DNA of 7,087 bases from Syntrophomonadaceae bacterium (GTDB lineage: Bacteria; Bacillota; Dethiobacteria; DTU022). The stretch is taken from contig PWFM01000200.1 in the NCBI GenBank assembly GCA_003553895.1, forward strand, positions 1 to 7,087, in the 5' to 3' direction. The position numbers and the translations under genes were made by a program. A model generated the notes under the pieces. The model saw nothing but the letters and a program-made list of their open reading frames with translations. It ran no database searches and was not told the origin of the DNA. Shown here one piece after another: positions 1 through 6,700 of the stretch (the stretch's first letter is position 1; every line of letters starts with the position of its first letter).

Positions 1-1
1 A

Positions 2-505
2 CTACCTTGATTGCTCTAAACGAGTAATTCTTAATTCATGATTTTCAAGTTTTTGGGTGTTTTTAATTTTCGCTTCTTCTAATTCTTTTATTTGCTGTTT
101 GTTCGATATGCTATTTTCATACATGGCATTTATTTTGGGCATGATTATATTTTCCAGATTGAGGAGGAATTTCTCTATCCTATTCTGCCCTTCTTTTAGG
201 TCAGCAACATCTGCTTTAAGAGCAGCCACATCTGTCTTCAGGACTGCTACATCTGTCTTTAGGTTAGCTACATCTATCTTCAAAACAGCTACATCTGACT
301 TCAGGTTAGCTACATCTGTCTTCAAAATAGATACATCTGACTTCAGGTTAGCCACATCTGTCTTCAAAACAGATACATCTGACTTCAGGTTAGCCACATC
401 TATCTTCAAAACAGATACATCTGACTTCAGGACTGCTACATCACTTTCTAGCTTTTCTTGACCAGCCAGCAGTTTAACAGTTAGATCAATATTTTTTTCT
501 GCCAC
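2..505 (-). CDS. Heptad-repeat coiled-coil protein of unknown function (167 aa)
   Basis: The gene reads from a GTG start at 505 down to a TAG at 4-2 and is complete. A GGAGG ribosome binding site lies 7 bases upstream, which fixes the start. Residues 22-105 are twelve consecutive 7-residue units of the form D-V-(A/S)-x-L-K-x. These place Val at heptad position a and Leu at d, with Lys at e and Asp at g, an almost ideal coiled coil. Residues 106-167 continue as predicted helix with further heptad-like spacing and mixed charge. There is no signal peptide, membrane segment, cysteine or catalytic motif. Proteins of this kind are common as hypotheticals in Firmicutes, and I do not recognise a function. 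It runs divergently from the toxin-antitoxin pair, so it is probably not in either operon. A structural or oligomerising role is inference from the coil alone. Confidence 0.8.
   Translation of the reverse strand: MAEKNIDLTVKLLAGQEKLESDVAVLKSDVSVLKIDVANLKSDVSVLKTDVANLKSDVSILKTDVANLKSDVAVLKIDVANLKTDVAVLKTDVAALKADVADLKEGQNRIEKFLLNLENIIMPKINAMYENSISNKQQIKELEEAKIKNTQKLENHELRITRLEQSR
191..442 (-). repeat. Coding minisatellite: 12 tandem 21-bp units
   Basis: Twelve contiguous degenerate 21-bp units encode the D-V-(A/S)-x-L-K-x heptads of the coiled-coil gene. Neighbouring units tend to alternate between a V-A-N-L-K form and a V-S-V-L-K or V-S-I-L-K form, giving a 42-bp higher-order period that is nearly identical at the DNA level across the central part (about 280-430). 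The outer units are more diverged. Because each unit is a multiple of three, gain or loss of units by slippage or recombination would keep the reading frame and change only coil length. Confidence 0.85.
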
Positions 506-512
506 GATCTAT

Positions 513-517
513 CCTCC
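513..517 (-). promoter_or_regulatory. Ribosome binding site of the coiled-coil gene
   Basis: The plus strand reads CCTCC here, which is GGAGG on the coding strand, 7 bases before the GTG start at 505. It is a full-strength Firmicutes-style Shine-Dalgarno and decides the GTG start. Confidence 0.75.
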
Positions 518-533
518 GTTTTAAGCATGAACT

Positions 534-563
534 GCTATAGTTTATTTCTGCAGACGCAATCAA
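534..563 (-). promoter_or_regulatory. Possible promoter of the coiled-coil gene
   Basis: On the minus strand TTGATT (563-558) and TATAGC (539-534) are separated by 18 bases, each matching the sigma-A consensus at 4 of 6 positions. It sits at a sensible distance upstream of the GGAGG at 517-513. The match is weak and could be chance in AT-rich DNA. Confidence 0.3.
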
Positions 564-691
564 TATCCTGCATGGCTCACCATTTTCATCTTCATTATTA
601 ACCCCAGAGTGTATTTTTCCAGGGCCTTACAGGCGTTGTTTAAATCAACGGGACTTAAATCTCTGTCACGGGCCAGAACTATGATAGACAC
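560..691 (-). pseudogene. Possible 43-codon coding remnant or small ORF
   Basis: An uninterrupted minus-strand frame runs from a GTG at 691 to a TGA at 562-560. It encodes 43 residues containing the stretches VLARDRDLSPVDLNN and KALEKYTLGLIMK. The composition looks like real globular, helix-forming protein rather than random translation of AT-rich DNA. No ribosome binding site precedes the GTG, and an in-frame TAA lies just upstream (703-701). It also overlaps the -35 region of the toxin-antitoxin promoter. I therefore favour the 3' end of a decayed gene, with a genuine small protein as the alternative. I do not recognise the family, and chance cannot be excluded. Confidence 0.3.
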
Positions 692-713
692 GTAACTATG
701 TTAAAGTTATAAT
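685..713 (+). promoter_or_regulatory. Sigma-A-type promoter of the toxin-antitoxin operon
   Basis: A -35 box TAGACA (685-690, 5 of 6 matches to TTGACA) is followed by exactly 17 bases and a perfect -10 box TATAAT (708-713). Transcription would start near 720, leaving a short leader before the antitoxin ATG at 753. A second TATAAT (719-724) lacks a good -35 partner. The promoter lies inside the repeat cluster that probably serves as its operator. Confidence 0.75.
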
Positions 714-730
714 GTAACTATAATATAACT
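692..730 (+). promoter_or_regulatory. Probable antitoxin operator: GTAACTAT / AGTTATA repeats
   Basis: GTAACTAT occurs as an exact direct repeat at 692-699 and 714-721, a 22-bp (about two helical turns) periodicity. AGTTATA (705-711) and TATAACT (724-730) form an inverted pair with 7-bp perfect arms. The cluster covers the spacer, the -10 box and the predicted start site. Ribbon-helix-helix antitoxins usually bind short tandem or inverted sites in their own promoter, alone or with the toxin, to autoregulate. That this cluster is the operator is inferred from its position and spacing. Confidence 0.55.
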
Positions 731-737
731 AGAAAGA

Positions 738-742
738 AAGGA
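738..742 (+). promoter_or_regulatory. Ribosome binding site of the antitoxin gene
   Basis: AAGGA, within a purine-rich run, lies 10 bases before the ATG at 753 and supports that start. Confidence 0.6.
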
Positions 743-752
743 AGCGATCCAG

Positions 753-1034
753 ATGCCTAACCTGACCATCCGCAACATTCCGCAAGATCTTCTTGAAAAA
801 ATGCGCAAGCAGGCAAAAGCGGAAAAAAGAAGTTTAAATAATGAAATCTTAATGGTTCTGGAAAAATGTGTTGATATCTACCATAGCGGTAACAAAGATG
901 ATCCGTTTCCTCAGGAAGCACAGGTTGAACTGTGGGAAAAAATTGCCGGGGAATGGGAAGACAGGCGTTCAGCGGAAGAGATTGCAGATGCTATAAAAAC
1001 ACATCGAACAGCCGGCAGAAAGGTGGATTTATAG
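753..1034 (+). CDS. Ribbon-helix-helix antitoxin, FitA/VapB type (93 aa)
   Basis: This is the probable antitoxin of a type II toxin-antitoxin pair. It should bind and block the PIN ribonuclease encoded next to it and repress the shared promoter. Residues 3-9 (NLTIRNI) form the DNA-contacting beta strand. Residues 11-25 and 27-44 form the two helices of a ribbon-helix-helix fold, with the common sequence KAEKRSLNNEIL at the turn. After a short linker (about 45-55) the C-terminal half (56-93) holds an amphipathic helix around W60-W67 and an Arg/Lys-rich end (TAGRKVDL), where FitA/VapB proteins usually wrap the toxin. The length is usual for the family. The ATG is supported by AAGGA upstream. 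The stop is one base before the toxin start, so the two are almost certainly cotranscribed and translationally linked. Family assignment is from sequence pattern only. Confidence 0.85.
   Translation: MPNLTIRNIPQDLLEKMRKQAKAEKRSLNNEILMVLEKCVDIYHSGNKDDPFPQEAQVELWEKIAGEWEDRRSAEEIADAIKTHRTAGRKVDL
1021..1026 (+). promoter_or_regulatory. Ribosome binding site of the toxin gene
   Basis: AGGTGG lies inside the 3' end of the antitoxin gene, 9 bases before the TTG at 1036. No ATG is available near this point, so this site is the main support for the TTG start of the toxin. Confidence 0.6.
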
Positions 1035-1035
1035 A

Positions 1036-1428
1036 TTGATACTCTTAGATACTGATGTCTGCATCCATCTACTTCGCGGAAACCGCAATGTTATAAAAAA
1101 TAGACGGAACTATCCCGACGAAGTGGCCATTTCATTCATGACTGTTGCTGAACTATACTATGGGGTTGAAAAATCGGCCAACCCCCGGAAAAATAAAACC
1201 GTCTTAGAACAATTTCTCCTTACGGTAAGGATCTTCCACTCAAACCGCAAGATCACATCCAGGTTCGGTCAACTGAAAGCTGACCTGGAAAATAGTGGCA
1301 CCCCCCTGGCTGACGCCGATCTTTTAATTGCTGCCACTGCCCTTGAAACATCGAACCTGCTGGTTACCGGTAATATTAAGCACTACCAGCGCATTGATAA
1401 CTTAAACTTAGAAAACTGGATATCATAG
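1036..1428 (+). CDS. vapC: PIN-domain ribonuclease toxin, VapC type (130 aa)
   Basis: This is a probable VapC-family toxin, a Mg-dependent endoribonuclease; known members cut tRNA or rRNA, but the target here cannot be told from sequence. The single PIN domain spans the whole protein. The conserved acidic residues are visible: D5 in the N-terminal LLDTDV motif, E39 in TVAELYYG, and D95 (with D93) in LADADLLIAATA. The VTGNIKHY segment near N113 occupies the usual fourth position, where Asn or Asp is found. The C-terminal LENW ending is typical. Translation starts at TTG one base after the antitoxin stop. The weak start codon would favour less toxin than antitoxin. All catalytic positions look intact, so the toxin appears functional. 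FitB-type naming is an equally acceptable alternative. Confidence 0.9.
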   Translation: MILLDTDVCIHLLRGNRNVIKNRRNYPDEVAISFMTVAELYYGVEKSANPRKNKTVLEQFLLTVRIFHSNRKITSRFGQLKADLENSGTPLADADLLIAATALETSNLLVTGNIKHYQRIDNLNLENWIS

Positions 1429-1523
1429 CCGAAATAGGTGGATCAGTCGTAAATCCTTGTTTAGCAAGAACCATAAATATATCTTTACAACTATCAGGCA
1501 GCTGTTTGTTTATTGTCACAAGT

Positions 1524-1552
1524 TTGAGTCTTCGCCTGCGCCGTGCTATAAT
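1524..1552 (+). promoter_or_regulatory. Extended -10 promoter for the jet operon
   Basis: TTGAGT (1524-1529, 4 of 6 matches) is followed by a 17-base spacer and a perfect TATAAT (1547-1552). The TG at 1544-1545 makes an extended -10 (TGnTATAAT). The predicted start near 1559 leaves a leader of about 50 bases before the jetA ATG. It suggests the defence operon has its own constitutive-looking promoter, independent of the toxin-antitoxin pair. Confidence 0.7.
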
Positions 1553-1608
1553 CAGGGCACTGCAGCGGCTACTGCCAGTAACTTTAAAGGGATGGGTTCA
1601 TACTTTTT

Positions 1609-3078
1609 ATGCGCAATAATAACCCGGGCGGCAACATATTTCAGCATATCCCCGAGAACCTCTTTTCGATCCTGGCCGGACCGCTAAAAGGTCGGCATGC
1701 AGACCTGCTGTTTTTAATTTACGACCAGTACCAGCGCACTATCTATACCATCCCCCGGGAAACAATAATCGACTTGTTCTGCGAATACTTAGAAACTGCA
1801 GATCCGGCCGAAGAGTGGCTTAACGGTGAATGGAACATGCTGGAAACTGATCTTAACGATCAGGACCCCGCCCCTTCCCTGCCGCAGGATGCCCGGGAAA
1901 GGGCCGCTCATTTTCTGCGCAAGTTTAGTGATGCAAAGTGGGTTATCCAGGAACAGCATCACGATTATTCCCTGCATATTACCCTGCCCGATTACAGCCT
2001 CTATCTTCTGGAAACGTTAGATAAAATTCGCACCGGCTACCGCATGGAATTCAGGGGCAGGGTCTTAAGCGTTTACCAGAACCTGACCGGGGAAGACAGC
2101 CTCTCATATATCGCCCTGCAGCAGGCCCATGAATCAACAGCGGAACTGATCAAGGGTCTGACCAGCCTGAACCACAGTATCAAGAAATACACGGAAAAAT
2201 TGCTGGAAATGGAGAAACCGCGCGATATTATCAGCCAGATTTTTGATGAATACCAGACCAAGATCTTAGGCGAGCAGTATTATCGCCTGAAAACCTCTGA
2301 GCATATCTCCAAGTACAGAACCGGGATTTTAGGCCGGGTTAAAGACTGGCAGGCAAACCGCCCGGAGATCATCAGCCAGGCCGAGCGGATGGTGGCCGAA
2401 AAACAGGCCGCAAGCCGCGGGGAAGCGGAAAACATGATCTACTTTTGGCTGGATAACATTGAAGAGTCTTTTGCCGGGATGGACGACATTTTGGCAGAGA
2501 TAGACCGCCGCAACTCGCAGTATGCCCGCTCAGCCGTAGAAAAGCTGCGCTTCCAGATGCAGCAGGGCCGCGGAATTGAACAGCAGCTGGTAACCCTTTT
2601 GCGGCACCTGGCCCGGCGGGCCCGGGAAGAAGGGGAACAGGAAGAGCTGCCCTTTGAAATTGAACGCAGCCTGCGCCTGTTTCGCCAGCAGGCCGTAGAT
2701 GAGCTAAGCGTGAAAATGCCCGCCCGGAGCAGCAAGCAGCACGACCCGCAGCCGATCAGGTTAAATGAAATCGACGGGGCCATCCGGGCCGGCAAGCTAA
2801 AGCGCTTTAAAGAGCGGGTGGGCCAGGAGCTTACAGTAGATGAAATCAACCGCTATGTTACAGAAGAGCTGTTAAAGAACAGGCCATCAATGCCGCTTAG
2901 CGCCAGCCCGCTTAAGACCCGGGAACAGTGGGTTAGACTGATCTATATCCTGCTCTACAGCCGTTCCCGGCGGGCCCAGTTTAAGTTGAAGGGCCCGCGC
3001 AGTAAAACGGTGCAGCTGGCCGGCGGTAAAATTGAACTGCCCGCCTTGGTTTTGGAGCGAAAGGAGCAGGCTAAATGA
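1609..3078 (+). CDS. jetA: Wadjet defence protein JetA, kleisin-like subunit (489 aa)
   Basis: In known Wadjet systems JetA is the kleisin that bridges the JetC ATPase heads and holds the JetB subunits, acting on plasmid DNA in the cytoplasm. The N-terminus (residues 9-36) has the pattern NIFQHIPENLFSILAGPLKG followed by a hydrophobic helix (ADLLFLIYDQY). That matches what I recall of the JetA/DUF5716-type family found in type II Wadjet. Residues about 10-150 look like a winged-helix region. Residues 165-345 are mostly charged helix, likely coiled coil. About 435-489 is a compact basic C-terminal domain (WVRLIYILLY onward) expected to contact the JetC head. The ATG at 1609 is the only usable start because an in-frame TAA lies at 1585. 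The nearest purine-rich site (AAAGGGATGGG, 1586-1596) is unusually far away. The stop overlaps jetB by 4 bases. Subfamily naming is from memory of sequence pattern. Confidence 0.8.
   Translation: MRNNNPGGNIFQHIPENLFSILAGPLKGRHADLLFLIYDQYQRTIYTIPRETIIDLFCEYLETADPAEEWLNGEWNMLETDLNDQDPAPSLPQDARERAAHFLRKFSDAKWVIQEQHHDYSLHITLPDYSLYLLETLDKIRTGYRMEFRGRVLSVYQNLTGEDSLSYIALQQAHESTAELIKGLTSLNHSIKKYTEKLLEMEKPRDIISQIFDEYQTKILGEQYYRLKTSEHISKYRTGILGRVKDWQANRPEIISQAERMVAEKQAASRGEAENMIYFWLDNIEESFAGMDDILAEIDRRNSQYARSAVEKLRFQMQQGRGIEQQLVTLLRHLARRAREEGEQEELPFEIERSLRLFRQQAVDELSVKMPARSSKQHDPQPIRLNEIDGAIRAGKLKRFKERVGQELTVDEINRYVTEELLKNRPSMPLSASPLKTREQWVRLIYILLYSRSRRAQFKLKGPRSKTVQLAGGKIELPALVLERKEQAK
3061..3066 (+). 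promoter_or_regulatory. Ribosome binding site of jetB
   Basis: AAGGAG lies within the last codons of jetA, 8 bases before the jetB ATG at 3075. It is much stronger than the site in front of jetA. Confidence 0.65.
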
Positions 3079-3746
3079 GCGGCTTTGCCAGTCTTTTTGA
3101 GCAGCTAAGTGACCGCGAAAAGCAGCAGTTCAGCGAAACCCTAAATTTGCTGCTGGCCAAAACCTACCTGGTATACGAGCGGGAAGAAGACCGCCGCCAT
3201 TACCGTTTCGTGGAGAAAAACCTGGAGCTTTTCACCCGCTACCTGGAAATGGCCCGCTGGAGCCTGTATTTGCAAAAGCAGTACATGGTCATCCAGCTTT
3301 ACAACATGGATGAAAGAAACCGCTACAGTTTTAATCTCCAGGAAACCATTTTTCTGCTGATTTTAAGGCTGCTTTACGATGAAAAGCGGCGCGACCTGCG
3401 CCTGACCCAGCAGGTCCTGGCCAGCGGGTGGGAAATCCAGGAAAAATATCTGGCCCTGCAGATAAAAAGCCGCCTTCCCTCAAAGGAGGTTACCCACCGT
3501 ATTTTGAAACGGTTCAGTTCCTTTGCCTTGCTCGATTTAAAAAAGGGGCACTGGCGGGATCCGGAAGCTTTATACCAGCTTTATCCAACCCTGCTGTTAG
3601 TGATCAACCCGGGGGACTTAGAAGCGCTAACAGACTGGCTGCGGGAAGAGGCTGAACCGGAAGAAACCAGTGGTGAGGAGATTAATGAAGGTGAGAATGA
3701 CGTTCTCGCAAGTGATACTAATGGTTGGGCAGAGGGTGAGGATTAG
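3075..3746 (+). CDS. jetB: Wadjet defence protein JetB, MukE/KITE-like subunit (223 aa)
   Basis: JetB is the KITE-type winged-helix subunit that dimerises on the kleisin JetA and helps clamp DNA. The position between a kleisin-like gene and an SMC-type ATPase gene, and the size, fit this role. Residues 44-61 (RFVEKNLELFTRYLEMAR) and 69-110, with IQLYNMDERNRYSFNLQET and a hydrophobic helix FLLILRLLYDEK, match my recollection of the DUF6063-type JetB of type II Wadjet. Residues 134-180 form a second winged-helix-like part (KEVTHRILKRFSSFALLDL). Residues 191-223 are a strikingly acidic tail with 14 Asp/Glu and no Lys or Arg. The ATG overlaps the jetA stop as ATGA, indicating translational coupling, and the stop is 3 bases before jetC. 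The DUF4194 family of type I is the alternative assignment. Confidence 0.78.
   Translation: MSGFASLFEQLSDREKQQFSETLNLLLAKTYLVYEREEDRRHYRFVEKNLELFTRYLEMARWSLYLQKQYMVIQLYNMDERNRYSFNLQETIFLLILRLLYDEKRRDLRLTQQVLASGWEIQEKYLALQIKSRLPSKEVTHRILKRFSSFALLDLKKGHWRDPEALYQLYPTLLLVINPGDLEALTDWLREEAEPEETSGEEINEGENDVLASDTNGWAEGED
3738..3741 (+). promoter_or_regulatory. Ribosome binding site of jetC
   Basis: GAGG, preceded by GAGGGT, overlaps the end of jetB and lies 8 bases before the jetC ATG at 3750. Confidence 0.5.
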
Positions 3747-3749
3747 ATC

Positions 3750-6700
3750 ATGCGCCGTTTGAGTAAAATCAAGTTGATTAACTGGCACTTTTTTACCAAT
3801 GAGACCATCCCTTTAGATGGCGATACTTTAATCACCGGTGATAACGGCGCCGGCAAATCGACCCTGATCGATGCGCTGCAGGTGGTCATCGTAGCCAACT
3901 TAAAAAAGGTGCGCTTTAATTCTTCGGCCATGGAAGACCGCACCACCCGCGACATCAGAACCTACCTGCGCGGCAAAACAGGCGTTGAAGGCAAAGCCAA
4001 CTACCTGCGCAATGAAGATTTCACCAGCTATATCGTTCTAGAAATTACCCGCACTAAAACTAATAAACCGTATCTGATCGGGGTGGTCTTCGACTATTTC
4101 CACACCTCCGGTGAAGAAGAGCACGTGTTCTTTCGCCTCGACGAAGAGCCCCTGCACGATAATCTTTTCTTTAAAGGACCCGGTGAACTGCGCAACCGCA
4201 GCGAATTTTTTAATTACCTGAAAGCCCGTGAAATAAAGCACCAGCAGTACAGAAATGATCTTAACCGCTACATCTATGATCTGCGGCAGCTTTTTGGAGG
4301 AGCCAAGGAATCTTTCTTTTCTCTTTTCACCAAGGGAATCTCCTTTTCCCCCCTGACCGACCTGCGCAGTTTTGTTTACGACTATATTTTAGAGCAGCAA
4401 ACGCTGGATGTGGAAAGTATGCAGGAATACTTCGAGAAGGTCCGCCAGGTGGAGCAGTTGATTGAAACTACCAGGGCGGAAATAGCCGATCTGGAAAAAA
4501 TTGAAACCCGGTACCGGGAGATTGAAAAGCTGCGAGAGACTTTGAAAACCAACGATTACATGGTCCACCGCGCTTCCCATGAGGCGAAGCTGGAAGAGAT
4601 TGCCTTAAAAGAACAGCAGGAAACTGATCTTACAAAAAAACGAATTGCCCTGGAAGAAAAAATTGAAGGAAAAAGAAAAGAAAAAGATAATTTAAAGGAA
4701 ACTTTGCGCAGCCTGGAAGAAGCGATGCAGGAGAATGAAGCGCGGCGCAGAGAAGAAGACTTGAAGCGCCAGGTTGAACAGCTGCGGGAAAAGCTGGACG
4801 GGTTGGAGCAGAAGGAAAAGCGTTTAAAAGAGGACCTGCGGACCGAATGGAAAGAGTTTGAAACCCTGGCAGCAGGTCTGGAAAAACTGGAGGCGCCACT
4901 TGCACTGGTCCGCTCCCTGCAGCAGGCACAGGAAGGCTGGCTTAAAGCTGCGGAGGCAGAGAGGGCAGTAAAAGCCTTCCCGGAGGATCCGGGTAAAGCG
5001 GCTTTCGCCTGGTCGGAAGCAATGAACTGGTTAAATCTGCAAAAAGAGCGCCTGCAGGTGCGCCGCGAGGAGCTGCGCGAAGAAGAAAAGCGCCTGAGAA
5101 CTTTAATCAGCAACCTGGAGCAAAACCGGGTCTTAGGGCCCGAATCGCCGACGATGAAATTAAAGGCAGTTTTGGAAGAACACCTCCTGACCCCCACCGG
5201 GGAAAAGGCGCCGGTACATGTCTTTTGCGAGGCCATTGATTTAAAAGATGAAACCTGGCGTAATGCCCTGGAAGGGTACCTGCACACTCAGAAATTTGAC
5301 CTTTTGGTTCCACCGGACTATTTCGACCAGGCTTTAAACTTATATGAACGCCACAAGTTCAGCCTGCAAATTGAAAGGGTCGGTCTGGTTAACAGCGCCC
5401 GGTTGCTGAAAGAAGGGCGGGCGGCCCGGGAAGGCAGCCTGGCCGAAGAAATCTCTGCCCCTGTGGATTACATCAAAGCTTACGCTGACTGGCTGCTCGG
5501 GGCGGTGATGAAGTGCAGTAACGAAAATGAACTGAAACAGCACCGGCGGGCCATTACAGCAACCGCCATGCTCTACCAGAACCACAGCGCCCGCCAGATT
5601 CCGAAAAGCCGTTATGAGACTCCCTTTATAGGGCGGGAAGCGATCAGGACCCAGCTGGCCCGCAACCGGGACCGCCTGGAGCTGGTTAAAAAAGAACAGG
5701 CAGAGATCGACAGCAAATTAGAGCAGGCAAACAAAATCAGCGCTTTCCGCAGCGATAAAAGCGACCGTTACAACCACTGGCAGGAAGAAATCCGGGTCCT
5801 GGGGGAAAAAGAAGGGGTTGCTGCAGAGCTAAAGACAGTGCAAGCCAAAATCATGTCCCTCGACTTTAGCGAATACGATCGCTTAAAAAAAGAGCATGCC
5901 GGGAAAAGCGCCGCCCTTGAAACACTGGATGGCGAACTGCAAGAGATGAGCAAGCAGGATGGCCGCCTGGAGACAGAGCTGGCAGCTGTAAAAGAGCAGC
6001 TCTTGCAGCTGGCCGCTGCTGGCAAAAATCTCAAAGCTGAGCTGGAAACATTCACTTCCACCCTCGATCCGGAGCTGGAAAAACGCTGCCTGAGCAAGTG
6101 GGACAAAGAGGTTAAAACCCGCCCTCCCCATACCCTTCAGGCCAATTACAGCAGCAACCGGGAAGGGATCAATACCAGAATCGGCAAGCAAAGGGAAGGC
6201 CTGGTCAAGGAGCGCAGTGAGTATACCAATCGCCATAATTTCCCCGGTGATCCGGAAAGCGAGAATAACGATGCTTTCCGCAGGCGCTACGAGCTGCTGG
6301 TCGAGAGTCACCTGCACCAGTATGAAGGCCAGGCCCAGGAAGCGCTGGAAAAAGCCCGGCAGAGCTTCCAGGAACACTTTATCGCCAGGCTGGGCGAATA
6401 TATTGAGCGGGCCAGGCAGGAGATAAACGAACTGAACCGGGCCCTGAAGGGCATGCGCTTCGGCAACGAAGAGTATTACTTCAGCCTGACTGCCAGGGCG
6501 GAAACCAGCCACTACTACAAGATGATCACCGATTCCGGGATCTACGAGGGTTCCATTTTCCGGCCGGCCTTTTTCGAAAAACACGGCGATGCCATTAACG
6601 ATCTTTTCAATGAAATTACCAACCGCGACAATGAACTGATCGATACAGTTCACGAATTAACTGATTACCGAAACTACCTTGATTTTGATATCCTCATCAC

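Noticed and set aside
191..442. CRISPR-like array
   Set aside because: The 21-bp units are directly contiguous and degenerate, with no unique spacers, and they encode heptads in frame.
57..461. Plus-strand ORF opposite the coiled-coil gene with A-T-S-x-F repeats
   Set aside because: It is the mirror of the 21-bp repeats on the other strand. The minus frame has a GGAGG site, an ideal heptad pattern and charged residues, while this frame has no ribosome binding site.
1429..1480. Terminator after the toxin gene
   Set aside because: The only stem I see (CTTG/CAAG near 1455-1470) is 4 bp with no T-run after it.
1457..1687. Plus-strand 76-aa ORF upstream of and overlapping jetA
   Set aside because: It runs through the jetA promoter into jetA in another frame, lacks a ribosome binding site, and its sequence looks random.
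4556..6653. Long minus-strand ORFs (243, 112 and 256 aa) inside the jetC region
   Set aside because: They are antisense shadows, Ser/Arg/Phe-rich or Phe/Leu-rich, without start signals, and they lie opposite an intact SMC ATPase frame.
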